DNA of 64,000 bases from Lampris incognitus (taxonomy: Eukaryota > Chordata > Actinopteri > Lampriformes > Lampridae). The position numbers were made by a program, and so were the translations under genes. The notes below the pieces were generated by a model. It searched no databases. It was not told where the DNA came from and was given only the letters and a program-made list of their open reading frames with translations. How positions within the stretch are numbered: the stretch's first letter is position 1; every line of letters begins with the position of its first letter. The stretch spans positions 81,560,672 through 81,624,671 of the forward strand of contig NC_079212.1 in the NCBI RefSeq assembly GCF_029633865.1. The letters run 5' to 3'. Shown in pieces: positions 30,843-42,286 of the stretch.

Positions 30843-33532
30843 CTACTCATAGTCCTTGTAGTGAGCTGGTTTGGAAACAGCTCTTCCATATCTTGTGCGT
30901 ACTGTCTTGTGTGTTTCACAGGTTTGGCTGGAAGAAGTTCCAGCTGCATGAGTGTCCCGTTGAGGTTCTGTGAAGCGGGTTCTTGCACTCCTCAGTGCAT
31001 GGGGGTGGTGAATTTCCTGCAGGTGGCTCCTGCCACGTCTGAGTTTGTTCCCATTTGATGTTTGCACAATGTAGCTCCTTGGCTCATCGCACTTTTGTAC
31101 GACGGTAGCTGGATACCAAGTCCCTTTTTCCTTGTTTAGGACAGATACGTGCTGTCCGGGACCGAGTGGAGGTAGTTCTCTGCCGCTGCTGCGGTCATGA
31201 TGTTCCTTCATGTTTGCTGTTCTCTGCTTCAGGTGCAGTCGGTTTTCCTCCTTGCCTGGGTCCCCTCGACTCGGCAGCAGGGTGGTGACTGGCCTTCCGA
31301 AGATCAGTTCTGCTGGTGATGGTAGTTTACTGTCGATGGGTGTTGCTCTGACCTGTAGTAAGGCAACTTGTATGTTACCTCCTTGTCTCATGGTTTTCTT
31401 CACAATGGATTTGATGTGTCGCACATGCCTCTCAATGAATCCATTGCTTTTTGGATAGTGGGGTGAGCTTGTCACGTGTCTGATTCCCCAGTCAGCCGTG
31501 AATTTCTGGAACGCGTGCCCTGTGTACTGGGGTCCGTTATCTGTAAGTATCTCGTCAGGCCTTCCAAAAAGAGACATGTACATTTCCATTTTTTGTGCAA
31601 CTGCCCGGCTGGACACAGGCATGGGCATTTCATCCACTAGAGGGAACTTAGAATATCTGTCCACAATCAGTAAATACTGATGTCCATCCATCTCGAATAG
31701 ATCAGAAGCTAGGGATTGCCATGGTTTTGACGGTGTGTTGTGTGGGTTGAGAGGTTGCTTTGGATTTGCATCCTGATGTTCCACGCATACGCTACATGAC
31801 CTGCAGACTCTTTCGATGTCATCGTTCATTCTGATCCAGTAGACACTTTCTCTCGCCAGTCGCCGTGTCTTTTCGATGCCCTGGTGTCCTACATGCAGCT
31901 GTTCGAGTATAGAATCAGTCATGGAGTCTGGGATGAGCACCTGTCTGCCTTTGAATATGACTCCTGCTTCAACTGCGAGCTCATCTCTGAATGACCAGTA
32001 CTCACGTAGTTGTCTTGGTAAAGCTTTGAAGTTGTCTGGCCATCCCTGGTGGATCAGCTCTTTCAGTGCATTGAGTCTGGGGTCGCTGGTGGTTTCCGTG
32101 CGGAGTGCGTCCTGTTTCTCGGGGGAGAAGTTTATCATTGCAACAGTGAGCATCTCCGGATCCTCGACTTCTGCCTCTATTCCGTCAATGCGCTCGTCCA
32201 GCTCGATGTTGCTGTTGTTCTCAGGGTTGGGTAGTCGGCTGAGTGTGTCTGCCAGGACCATCTGGTTTCCTGGTCGATACGTGACCTCGTAGTTGTATCC
32301 TTGTGTTTTTATCAGCATTTGCTGAAGCCGTGGCGGGGCGGCATGCAGTGGCTTTGTGCATATGGTAACGAGGGGTTTGTGGTCTGTAACTACAATGAAT
32401 GACTTCCCATACAGGTAGGTATGGTATCGCTGCATTCCATAGACTATGGCCAGCATTTCTCGCTCTATGTTGCTGTACCTGGATTGGCAGGCGTCCAGTG
32501 TCTTTGAGCCAAAAGCTATGGGTCTTTTGTTCTGCACTAATGCCACGCCCAGTCCCTTCTGTGATGCATCGATCTCGAGTGTCAGAGGTGTGCTTGGATC
32601 ATAGTACTTCAGGCAGTCATGTTCGTGGATAACTGATTTCAGGTCCTCAAAGCTCTTTTGGTGGTCAGTGTCCCATGTCCAAGGCACGTCACTTTTCAGC
32701 AGCACCCTCAGTGTGTGTGCTTTGTCTGCGAACTTTGGGATGTAGGGTGACAGGTAGGTCAGCATCCCCAAGAATCTGCTCAGTTCATCTTTGTTCTGGG
32801 GTGTCGGCATTTTCTGGATGTCCCTGATTTTGGCTGGGTCAGGTTTGATACCTTTGTCTGTGTACAGGTTGCCAAAGAATGAGATGCTTGTCTGTTTGAT
32901 TGTGCACTTGTCACTGTTGAACACAATACCTGTCTTGGCTGCTCTCTCCATCAGGTTGGTCAGGTTCCTGTCATGCTCCTCTTCGCTTGCTCCGTAGACT
33001 GCGATATCATCGGCTATGCTGACGACACCGTCGAGCCCCTCCAGGATTTGGTCCATCTTTGCCTGGAAGAGATCTTGAGAGAAACTGAGACCAAATGGCA
33101 AACGTTTCCAGCAGTATCTACCAAATGGAGTTCAGAATGTGGTTAGCAGTTGTGACTCTTCCTCTAGGTGTATTGACCAATATCCAGCTTTTGCGTCAAG
33201 TTTGCTGAATATTTTTGCATTTGCAAACTTCGGGTTCAGTTCCTCCACAGTAGGAATCTTGTGTGGGCATCTCCTAAGGCTGGCATTAAGCTTTTGGGGG
33301 TCTAAGCATATGCGAAGGGAACCGTCTTTCTTTGTGCTGTATGCCAGACTCGAGCACCAGTCTGTGTGCTGTTCTACTTTTCTTAACACATCTTGTTCGA
33401 CTAGGTTATTCAGTTCATCTTTCAGTTTGTCTTTGATGTGAATGCTGCACTTACGTGGTGGGTCTATGAATGGTTCAGCATCCTTTTTCAGGAAGAGCTT
33501 GGCCTTTCACTGAAGTTGCCAATTTTGTCAAA
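30843..33532 (-). pseudogene. Gypsy-E pol: reverse transcriptase, RNase H, integrase
   Basis: Minus strand. Reverse transcriptase starts with DPPRKCSIHIKDKLKDEL, then TDWCSSLAYSTKKDGSLR, LPFGLSFSQDLFQ and SIADDIAVYG. RNase H follows (LEIDASQKGLGVAL, VTDHKPLVTI), then the integrase zinc region (HVGHQGIEKTRR...CRSCSVC) and core (ASDLFEMDGHQYLL, TDNGPQYTGHAFQKF, KSNGFIERHVRHIK). From 33101 down to 30843 the frame is open for 752 codons. Upstream, a TGA replaces a tryptophan codon at 33134-33132, and a one-base shift near 33510 and a TAG at 33533 separate it from gag-protease. So pol is nearly whole but cannot be made. The IADD active site groups it with Gypsy-D. Confidence 0.9.
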
Positions 33533-34743
33533 CTAGTCTGGGTATGCTCTCTTTAGGTCTGCACTGTTAGATATGGTCATTTTGGGTTTTGTCTGTCTTG
33601 TGTTAACTTTTTTCTGGTTTGCATGTCCTTTCTCGGTCACTGCATCTACATTGACAGTCACTAGGTTTAACAGTTCACATGTTGGCAGCCCAACTATGGC
33701 TGGCCCTGGTACGTCTACAACACAAAACTTTGCATTGATCCATTTGGATTCTTTGTACTGGCATGGAATGTCAATGGTGCCTAGGCAGGGGATGGCGTGA
33801 CCACTGTATGCAGATAGCCTCCTGTTGGTTTTTTTCAGTCGTTTCTGGGTGCATGCATTTTCACCGTACATCCGCTTGAAGGTACGCAATGGGAGTGTGT
33901 TGCCTGACGCACCTGTGTCTATCTTCAGACATAGTGTGTATCCACGACCAGGTAGGTCAGGTGGTGTCACCTTCAGGACTGTGTACGCCTCCTCTCTGGC
34001 CGGCTTGCTGTCTATGCTATGCATGCACTTTTCACTGATAGTTATGGAGTGGAACTGTTTCTGGTAAGTACTTTCGTTCTCACTGTCTGTTTCACTGCTA
34101 CTCTCTACACTATGTATGCGAGTCCTGCTCTGTTGCTTTTTGTCTATATAGGTTTTGCGCTTGTGCTGTTTGTCTTGTGGTGTGTGGGACTTACTTCCCC
34201 CGCTCCTGCTCTGGCTGGAGTGTTCCTGGCGCTCTCGTTTGGCCTTCCTGCAGCACCGCTCCCAGTGACCTTTTGCACCACACGCATTGCATTCATCATC
34301 ATATGCAGGACATCGACGTGGTTTGTGGCTTCTCCCACAGTTACGACATATGCGGTCCCTGTCCACAGCGTGGATTCTCTCATTGTGTGACAGGCTAAGT
34401 TTGTCTAACTGTTCATTGCCTGCTGTCAGGGCTTCATATTTTCATCCCTCGGCCAGAACCTCTGCTAAGGAATATCCTTTTGGTTTGCTGTATAGATCAT
34501 TCCTCAGGGCATCATGGGGAGTGCTCGCAATAATAAGCTCACTCATACGCTCGTTAAGCTCTTCGTCTGAAAACTGACATTTCTGTGCTAGTGTTCTGGC
34601 TCTGGTCACAAAATCATCAATATTCTCATCTGGTTTGTCTGTGTTGCATCAGTTGCAGTCTATGGATTCTGAAATTTACGTTCAACTTCAGCTGTTTTTC
34701 AAAGAAGTCCCATACTTTGGCAGGCTTTTTCTTTTCATCATCG
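33533..34743 (-). pseudogene. Gypsy-E gag and protease, 5'-truncated
   Basis: Gag end with CRNCGRSHKPRRC and CNACGAKGHWERCC (two zinc knuckles near 34340-34240), a basic/serine-rich linker, and the protease LCLKIDTGASGNTLPLRTF near 33900. Above 34366 the frame continues (KPKGYSLAEVLAEG, then a TGA near 34440). Upstream again, KPAKVWDFFEKQLKLNV near 34700-34730 is in a shifted frame. The element then stops at about 34743; the gag N-terminus and 5' LTR are missing. Confidence 0.86.
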
Positions 34744-34767
34744 GTAGACACTGGGGCCAAGTGTAAT
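34744..34767 (+). repeat. Gypsy-G protease scrap
   Basis: A 24-bp match to the Gypsy-G protease site at 39361-39384, GTAGACACTGGGGCCAAGTG and the four bases after it, between Gypsy-E and the element F LTR. It is short, so the assignment is tentative. Confidence 0.55.
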
Positions 34768-34987
34768 CTCCCCCGACTGGAGCCCCAAGGCATTACCAAT
34801 CAACCGACGCACTCTCGATCTGTAACAATCTGTCATCTGTGTCTGTCATCTGTGTTATCTGAAATAATAACTTGAATAACATAATCGAGATGAAAATGAA
34901 TTATACTATGAAAATGCAACATAACAATGTAACTGAACAACTATCAAAACATTAAAGATTCTAAGAAATCAAATTCTAAGTACCACA
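34768..34987 (-). repeat. Element F LTR, right piece
   Basis: Continues the LTR that broke off at 30343 and ends CTAAGTACCACA; it is followed by TACTCCCCCTC, a purine tract on the minus strand. This marks the LTR as the 3' LTR of an element extending rightward. Confidence 0.72.
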
Positions 34988-35826
34988 TACTCCCCCTCAA
35001 AATAGATGTTGTCCCCAACATCTCAACATTTTGCTTTTAGTGCAAATAAGGGGTTAAATCACATATTGTCAATAAACATAACATGTTCTCACTATTACTC
35101 TACCTTTTCTTATGCTCTACAAGTATACAAGCTAGAATTATTTTCATTTGGGTTAACACCCAAAGTCCATTAGTGTTCAGTTTTGGCCTGTACGGCCTAC
35201 AGTGTCCATTTAAGCACACAGCCAACACAGTCCATAACTGGCTTGGAACATAGTTTTACTATTGCTGCATGTCCAAAAAAATCTACACTCCTTTAACAAA
35301 GTGGCCGGGTTGGCTGCAGCCATGTGCTGTATAGTAAGCGTGTATGGTAAGCTGTAATCGCAGTCCATAAATGCATGTTCAACAGTCCATTTGAATGTAA
35401 ATTCTGTGTTCAACAGTCTTTTCTTTTGTCTTGAGTGTAACGTATTTGCATTTACTCAGTTCAGTTTAATGTAATGTATGTGGTAATGCCTCTACCACAC
35501 AAGTCCATGGTTGCTGGTAGTAGTAGGGCTGCACATTGTGTGTCCATGGTCCCTTAAAATGTGTGTGATGGGACAGTGTTCTCAGATTATAACAAGCTGG
35601 TGAGCCAAGTCGATCATATGTGAAGACCGTAGGTTGCCTGTGTATTGATAACCTTGTAGCGTTGTTTGTACTGACCTGCATTCCGTACTTACATAGTAGT
35701 CACGTGACCATGCAGCCTAGTGGCGGCATTATACACACAGCTACATGCTGTACCTGAGTTCCCCTGCAATGATTATTAAATGTTGAGCCTAGACGCTAAC
35801 ACTGCCTCCATGCGAGTCATTCTACA
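34988..35826. other. Element F internal remnant and upstream LTR of Gypsy-G, no gene
   Basis: No coding frame is supported. The middle part repeats an AGTCCAT-like motif many times (about 35170-35560). Gypsy-G needs an LTR ending at 35826 (...GAGTCATTCTACA); its left border is not clear to me. Confidence 0.4.
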
Positions 35827-35843
35827 TGGTGTCAGAAGTGAAA
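35827..35843 (+). promoter_or_regulatory. Primer binding site of Gypsy-G
   Basis: TGGTGTCAGAAGTGAAA directly follows the LTR end and resembles the Gypsy-D site at 4348. Confidence 0.7.
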
Positions 35844-36002
35844 CCTGATTCTTTCCCGACTCTAAAGGTACATAGTTAGATCCGATGCCTTGTTTGGCAA
35901 AGTGAGTTTAGTTAGCGGCGCTGGCTAACTAACGTAGCCGTTACCTCTGCACGTAAGGAACTCCACAAAGACGAAAGAAGAAGAAGCTCGCTAGAAGGAC
36001 GA

Positions 36003-36458
36003 CAATGACAGATTTCGGCGACCAGACCCTCTTACCTCCCATGGTAATGTAGCAAAGAATTGGCGCATATTCGAGCAGGAATATGACATATTCATCGCCA
36101 CAGCGCACAGTGACAAACCAGCCAAAACGCAAGCATCCATACTGTTAAATTCAGCAGGAGCAGAGGCGATCGAACGTGAACGCTCATCCGTGTATTTACC
36201 AGCGGTGCTAGCAGAAGATGGGGTCGTCATAAGGCGGGCAGAGACACGAGAAGACCCGGAATGTTTGAAAAGAAAATTCAGGGAAATTTGCAACCCTCAG
36301 ACAAAAATCACCATGTTGAGGCATTCCTTCAACACCAGAAACCAGAAACCTGGGGAAACAGTGGAAGCATATGCGAGTACACTCAGGATCAAATCTAAAA
36401 GCTGTAATTCCGGCGTTCTCCAGCAGGAGCTGATCGGAGACCGTTTAGTGTGTGGCAT
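36003..36458 (+). pseudogene. Gypsy-G gag, N-terminal part
   Basis: The frame reads NWRIFEQEYDIFIATAHSD, LLNSAGAEAIERERS, RNQKPGETVEAYASTLR and RLVCGI, a capsid-like gag of the same group as Gypsy-D (compare NWDIFRAEYEDY there). A TAG early in the frame (near 36050) already breaks it. It is cut at 36458 by an ISL2EU transposon and resumes at 38827. Confidence 0.83.
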
Positions 36459-37083
36459 ACGCCCATTTCACGTCGCGGCCATCTTGGATTTTTAAAAAAC
36501 CAAGTGGTGGGAATTTAGCCATGCCCCCTTCTTACTCAATCGGAAATCAATGCAGCCGGGGCCAGCAGCAGCAGCAGCAAACATGGTTTGGACTACCAAC
36601 CTCGAGCACCTACCGTCATTTACCACAATATGAAAACTAAGCTGGATCTTTTCTTTTTCGAGTACTTTCTGCCTCTCCTGTGCCAGTGAGGAGAGACACA
36701 CACACACAGGGCTGTATTCAAAGAAGCTGTTTAATCACAATAAAATAAAAAATAAGATACATTTCATTTTTATACTGTACATTCAATATTTATACATTAG
36801 ATTGTCCCATCTACAATATTTTCATTCTTTGTCCTTTAACTTTAACAAAACTGTTGGTTCATTTTAAACTAAAATATGTTGGGTCAACTGTCATTCTGTT
36901 GTAGCAATAAACTGGAACTGGCTACCAACTCAAATCATCAATTGTTTACTAAACTAAGATAATGATTGCTCATCTCAAGGTGTGGGCTAAAAAATGAGAC
37001 TGTACTGAAATGAAGTTAAATATGTTTCAATCTAGCGAAGGTTTATGTGCACTATTTTCTTGTCAGCTGGATTTAACAAAGGT

Positions 37084-38255
37084 TTAAAACAGTGGTCCCT
37101 GAAAATTTGTTAGGAGAGCACACACAGTCCACAGTTGGTTGACTGTTCCACTTAGTGAAAGGGGTATGACTCCATCAAAAATGTGGTACTCCTTTATGCG
37201 TCTTATTGACCTTTCGACGTGTATTCTCAAGCCAGCAATACTCTGTGTGTCTGTGAGCTCATCACAGCTAAACTGTCCACTTGAGCCAAAAAATGCAGGG
37301 ATGACAAGTTTTACATCTATTTCATCGAGCAGGTCTTTGATAAGGAAGCCCTTATCGGCCATGACCTCATCACCTGACTCTAAGAGGTCCAGAACACCTG
37401 ACCTCTTAGTTATCTCCTTATCAGAAATACATCCTGTGTATAGATTACTTACCAGGCTAACTGACCCTGAGGGAGTGATCCCAATTAGGGATTTCAGTGT
37501 AGTGTTACTTTTATAATGGGAGTATGTCATGGTGTTCAAAACCTTCGAACTAGCTGTCTCGATGCAGATCTCTGTGCAGTCTAGTATCACTCTTGTGTTT
37601 GGGTAGAATTCCCTGAATACTGGTGGCATTAGCTCGTCTACTGCTGCTCTACTAGGCCATATTGGGAGGGTCCCTAACATAAAGAGCAAATAGTTGGCCC
37701 ACGTCATACAGTTCCTGCTGACTGTGGCCGGCGACGCATTGAATCGTACAGATAAATCCAGAGCAAAAAAGCCCTGCCTCACACGGCACAAGAACAGGAA
37801 AAACTGATCAATCAGCGATACATGCTCTGCATGGAAGCCAGACACAAAAATGTGTTCTAGGTTATGGCTGTTCCTTTGCATTTGAGTCCATCACACCATG
37901 GACTCTGCAGTAGGCTGTACAGCTAGGAAGAGTGCTTTGAGGGTGTGGTAATCCTTAAAACCAGTGTAAAACCTGATCAGATTGGGCACACACTGGAAGC
38001 GTTCTAGACCAAAACGCTCACTTTTCAGCTTTTTATTTTCATCCTCCAGGAAAGCGATGTGTTTCTTTACTGCGTCAAGCTGGTCTTCCACAGAAAGGAG
38101 CTTCACGTCGTAGTCATGATCAGGTAGAGTCGCCCAAACCTCACTGGACACATGAGGATATGTCATACATCTGGGAAGCAATATAAATCCACACATTTTC
38201 CTGTTATCAAGATGATGTGTCAGAACAGAGCTATCCACTATTGAAAGATTAGTGA

Positions 38256-38300
<45 letters not shown>

Positions 38301-38447
38301 CATATATACATATTATACAATGCAGTAATCTACATGTTTGAAAAATTGTATTGTACTGACAGTAACAACTCACCTATCTCCGTCATGTTCCTCTTCATCT
38401 TCTTCCGCTATTAAGTCACCAATGCGACTACAAACAGGAGCAAACAT
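37084..38447 (-). pseudogene. ISL2EU-type transposase, two exons, one in-frame stop
   Basis: Exon 1 (38447-38374) starts MFAPVCSRIGDLIAEEDEE and ends at a donor GATAG|GTGAG. Exon 2 (38170-37084) follows acceptor gcttcccag and joins in phase. It has a coiled stretch (LDAVKKHIAFLEDENKKLK), then the DDE_4-type core: ANYLLFMLGTLPIWPS, RVILDCTEICIETASS (first aspartate), GDEVMADKGFLIKDLL (second aspartate) and AGLRIHVERSIRRIKEY (glutamate). The product would be 386 aa but for one TGA at 37893-37891, before WTQMQRNSHN. No other lesion was noticed. Confidence 0.87.
38256..38312. repeat. (TA)n microsatellite in the transposase intron
   Basis: TA units with a few CA interruptions, in the intron between the two transposase exons (38171-38373). 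Confidence 0.9.
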
Positions 38448-38826
38448 TTTTCAACGTCAAACTTCTGTCTCCCTTCTAATGTTTTAGTCACAGTGAAACT
38501 GGTCACCCCAATATTACTTAACTTGCTGTACATGGTGCAACTTCTGCAACTCAATGCATACAGTAACGTTAAATGTACATGCAACCTCTGCAGCTCAATG
38601 CATACAGTAGGCCTACATGTACATAATATCTGTTGCAATAATAATAGGAGGAGTAAACATTTACCCATATGGCATCTTAATGTGTCAGTTGAATTTAGGA
38701 TGGTACACAGCAGTACGACATGTTGCTTCCAGCAGTGTTTTCAATGAAGTAAGAAGGGGGCGTGGCTAAGTTCCCACCGCTTGGTTTTTTTTTAATCCAA
38801 GATGGCCGCGGCGTGAAAGGGCGTAT

Positions 38827-40596
38827 TACCAGTGATTGTGTCAGAAAAGCGCTACTCAAGGAAAGTGAGCCAACTCTAGCTAAGGCTATTCGTATGTGTC
38901 AAATAAGTGAACTAGCTGAGCAACACAGCAAAACTCCGACCACTCCAATGCATGCCCCAGTCAGCGTGGATGCTGTCCGATATCCAAAAGCCTTTAGAAA
39001 AAAGTGGAAGGCAGTCAGATTAACGTCGCAAAGTGAACAAACTTCCACAACAGGGATCACCAACTGCAGAAATTACGGTGGAAATCACCCACCAAGGGAG
39101 TGTCCGGCATACGGGCAGCAGTGCCACAACTGCAACAAATACAACCATTTCAAAAGGTACTGCAGGTCCGCTAGACAAGCCACTGCCTGTCAATCATCTG
39201 GTCACAGCAGAGGACTCAGACAGCAGCGATGGCTCATTTCATGTAGATGGACTATCACTAGACACTAGAGAAATCAGCACAATCAACCTGGAGAACATAA
39301 AGAACAAAAAGGAGATCTATTGCTCCGTCACAGTGAATGGCAAACCATTGAAACTAAAAGTAGACACTGGGGCCAAGTGTAATGTCATCTTCTCAGACAC
39401 TTAAAACTTCATGAAACAGCTAGAGAAAATCGACAAGACACAGACAGCCAAACTAGTCGCATACGGTAGAACCGTGATCCACACAGAAGGCACTGCAGTT
39501 CCATGTGGTGAAAAACAATGTCCAACCACTACTTGGCCTACCAGACTGCCTAAAGATGGACTTAATCACTCTAAACAACGACGTACATCAAGTTGACGTC
39601 AGCGAGGATTCAACATTTTCACACAAAATATTCTCTGAATATGCTGACCTGTTCAACGACGAGATTGGCTCACTACCAGCAACATACACAATGAAAGTGT
39701 CACACCTGTCGTGAGGCCACGAAGGTGCATCCCCGTAGCGATGAAGGACAAAGTAAAAAAAAGAGCTGGATCGGATGGTGACATTGGGAGTAATCACACC
39801 AATGACAGAGCCCACAGAATGGGTTTCTGTAATGGTTGCCACACACAAGAAGGACACTGACAACATTCGCATATGCATCAATCCACGTGACTTGAATGAA
39901 GCTTTAATCCGCCCTCACCATCCTATGCGCACGGTCGAAGAGGTGGCTACACAAATGTCTGACGCCACTGTGTTTTCGGTGCTGGATGCAAAAAGTTCCT
40001 TCTGGCAAATCAAACTAGACACAGAATCCTCCATCCGAACAACATTTGTCACACCCCTGGGGAGGTTCACATTCCTGAGAATGCCATTTGGAATCAGTTT
40101 GGCATCAGAGGTCTTCCAATGAGCGATGGAGCAGGTCTTCACAGCTATCCATGTGTGATCATTGTCGATGACATCATCGTGGGCGGCAACAGAGTAGAGG
40201 AACATGATGCCAACCTCAAAAAGGTCCTGGACAGGGCTTGGAAAGTGAAGCTCAGAACAGGTGAGCTACGTGGGACACGTCTTCACAGACCAGGGACTCG
40301 AAGCTGACCCCGCGAAGATAAAAGCAATCGTTGCGATACCCCCACCTGAAGACAAGGCTGCTCTTCAGAGATTCTTAGGAATGACAACATACCTTGGAAA
40401 GTCCATCCCTAACTCCAGCTAACTGTCTGCACCACTCTGCCAGCTGATGCAACGTGACGTAGCCTGGTGTTGGGAAAAGGAACACGAAGAAGCATTCAAC
40501 AGGCTGAAGGCCCACATATCGAGCCCTCCGGTGCTGAAATACTACGACGTGAGAAAGCCTGTCAAACTCACCTGTGATGCATCACAGGTGAGTTTG
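38827..40596 (+). pseudogene. Gypsy-G gag end, protease and reverse transcriptase
   Basis: Gag continues (KALLKESEPTLAKAIRM), with a zinc knuckle pair (NCRNYGGNHPPREC and CHNCNKYNHFKRYC, the first with Y for C). Then come the protease LKVDTGAKCNVIFS (near 39360), with stops soon after, and reverse transcriptase (VMVATHKKDTDNIRICINPR, ATVFSVLDAKSSFWQIK, RFTFLRMPFGISLASEVFQ). A TGA at 40120-40122 and a shift come before IIVDDIIVGG, and KYYDVRKPVKLTCDASQ starts RNase H, where the element stops at a palindrome (40563-40596). Multiple lesions; dead. Confidence 0.87.
40563..40596. repeat. Perfect 34-bp palindrome at the Gypsy-G/Gypsy-H junction
   Basis: CAAACTCACCTGTGATG followed by its exact inverse. 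Gypsy-G RNase H reads into it from the left and Gypsy-H RNase H reads into it from the right. Confidence 0.9.
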
Positions 40597-41951
40597 GCTG
40601 TCTGTCTGCATCAATATTTTCCTTACCAGGGCGATATTTAATCGTGAAGTTGAAATTGGCCAGTTCTGATACCCATCTGCACCCTGTTGCATTCAGTTTA
40701 GCGGCAGACAGTACATATGTGAGCGGATTATTGTCGCTATAAACTGTGAAAAATAGCGCATAGTAGAGGTAATCGCAAAACTTTTCTGTGATCCCCCACT
40801 TGAGGGCTAGAAACTCTAATTTACCTGAATGCAGGTGATAATTTTCCTCAGCTGCAGTCAAAGAAGGAGAGCCATAGACAATCACACGAAGCTTTCCATT
40901 CTGCTTTTGGTACAATACGGCACTTAATCCCTGGCTCGGTGCATCAGTATGGAGAATAAATGGTTGTAATTCTGGAAAGCTTAGAACAGGAGGCTGGGTT
41001 AGACAGTCTATCAACTGCTCTAAGTCTGACTGATGCATGTCGGTCCACTCAATAGGTGTACTGGATGGAACTCCACTGTTTCGTTTTGTTTGCTACTTTC
41101 TCCTTTTATTTCGCAGGGTGTCAGTTTCTGCAGGTCCTTTGAGCAAGTCATACAGAGGGTTGGCAATTCGCGGAAAGTCCTTGATATGCTGTCTGTAATA
41201 ACTTAACAGTCATAGCACTGCTCTTAACTCACCAACGTTACATGGCTGTTTGTTTTTCAGAGCTGTCACTGCAGTAGTATCTGCGGGGTCTATCCTGCTG
41301 CCCTCTGCAGACACAATCCTGCCAAGGTACCATACTTCCTCTTTAAACAGGTCACACTTCCTGGGTTTTAGTTTTATCCCATGCTCTCTCAGTCATTGAA
41401 GTACTTTCCTCACATCGTTAACATGGTCCTAAAATGTTCTGCTAAACACAAGGACATCATCAAGGTAAGGCACACATATGTTGTCTCTTATCCCCTCTAA
41501 GCAATCTTCCATGCAGCACTGAAATGCTGCAGGTGCATTCATTAGTCCAAATGGGATTCAGACCCACTCATATAGGCCCCAGGGGGTCACAAAGGCTGTG
41601 AGATGTTTACTGTCCTTGCCCATGAACCCCTGGTGATATGCCTTACCCTGATTCAGCAGTGAAAAGAGTGTTTCCACCCAGACTGTCCATAATGTCCTGA
41701 ATGAGTTTTTTTCTGTTGAGCCCCCTGTAATCAATACATAAGCACAATGTACTATCTTTTCTTCCTCACATAGACTACTGGGAAAGATTAGGACGAAGTG
41801 GATTGTTCAACCCATCCCTGTGCTATCAGATCCTATAAGTAGTTTTTAATTTCTTGGTACAGGGGCTTTGGGACAGACAGATATGTCTGTGACACTGGCT
41901 CATTGTATTTCAGTGAAATATTAATTTGCAGGTTTTCCACACAGTCTATAT
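40597..41951 (-). pseudogene. Gypsy-H pol: reverse transcriptase and RNase H
   Basis: Minus strand, RNase H open frame: PFILHTDAPSQGLSAVLYQK, LEFLALKWGITEKFCDYL, VYSDNNPLTYVLSAAKLN and KYRPGKENIDAD. The reverse transcriptase upstream (41050-41940) is in broken frames with stretches such as [32 protein letters not shown] and a degenerate active-site region near 41455-41470. The integrase is absent because the element ends at the palindrome. The hAT transposon at 41952 splits pol from the protease part. Confidence 0.82.
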
Positions 41952-42170
41952 CAGCGGTCGGGAACCTATGGCTCGCGAGCCATATATGGCTCTTCCGGTG
42001 ACGGCATATGGCTCCCAGACAATTTTGAGTTGAAAATTATTTTTTTTTCAAAAAAATCCGTTTGGAACTGATTTTAAAATACTTGTGATATTTCTTAATA
42101 ATACTGTGTCATTTTAAAGTAAACAGAAATTAGTTTTGAAGATAAATTTCACGGGTCATGGGTCACCCGT

Positions 42171-42203
42171 CGGTCGGGTCGGGAACCAATGGCTCGCGAG
42201 CAT
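42171..42203 (+). repeat. Internal copy of the hAT left terminus
   Basis: CGGTCGGGTCGGGAACCAAT followed by GGCTCGCGAGCA repeats the outer terminus (41955-41982) about 220 bp inside the element. Confidence 0.8.
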
Positions 42204-42286
42204 GTCCGGGTCATTGTAAAGGTGAAGAAATCAATTTTATCAGATAGCCAACTAGTTTATCCGCTTCAACCCTTGTAACGGAAAAG

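Larger units (their letters stand above)
36459..38824 (-). mobile_element. ISL2EU/Harbinger-type DNA transposon
   Basis: 2.37 kb with about 65-70-bp terminal inverted repeats: left end ACGCCCATTTCACGTCGCGG..., right end inverse of ACGCCCTTTCACGCCGCGG.... It is flanked by AT on both sides (36457-36458, 38825-38826), as known for ISL2EU elements. It encodes one two-exon transposase on the minus strand and is inserted in Gypsy-G gag. Confidence 0.9.
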
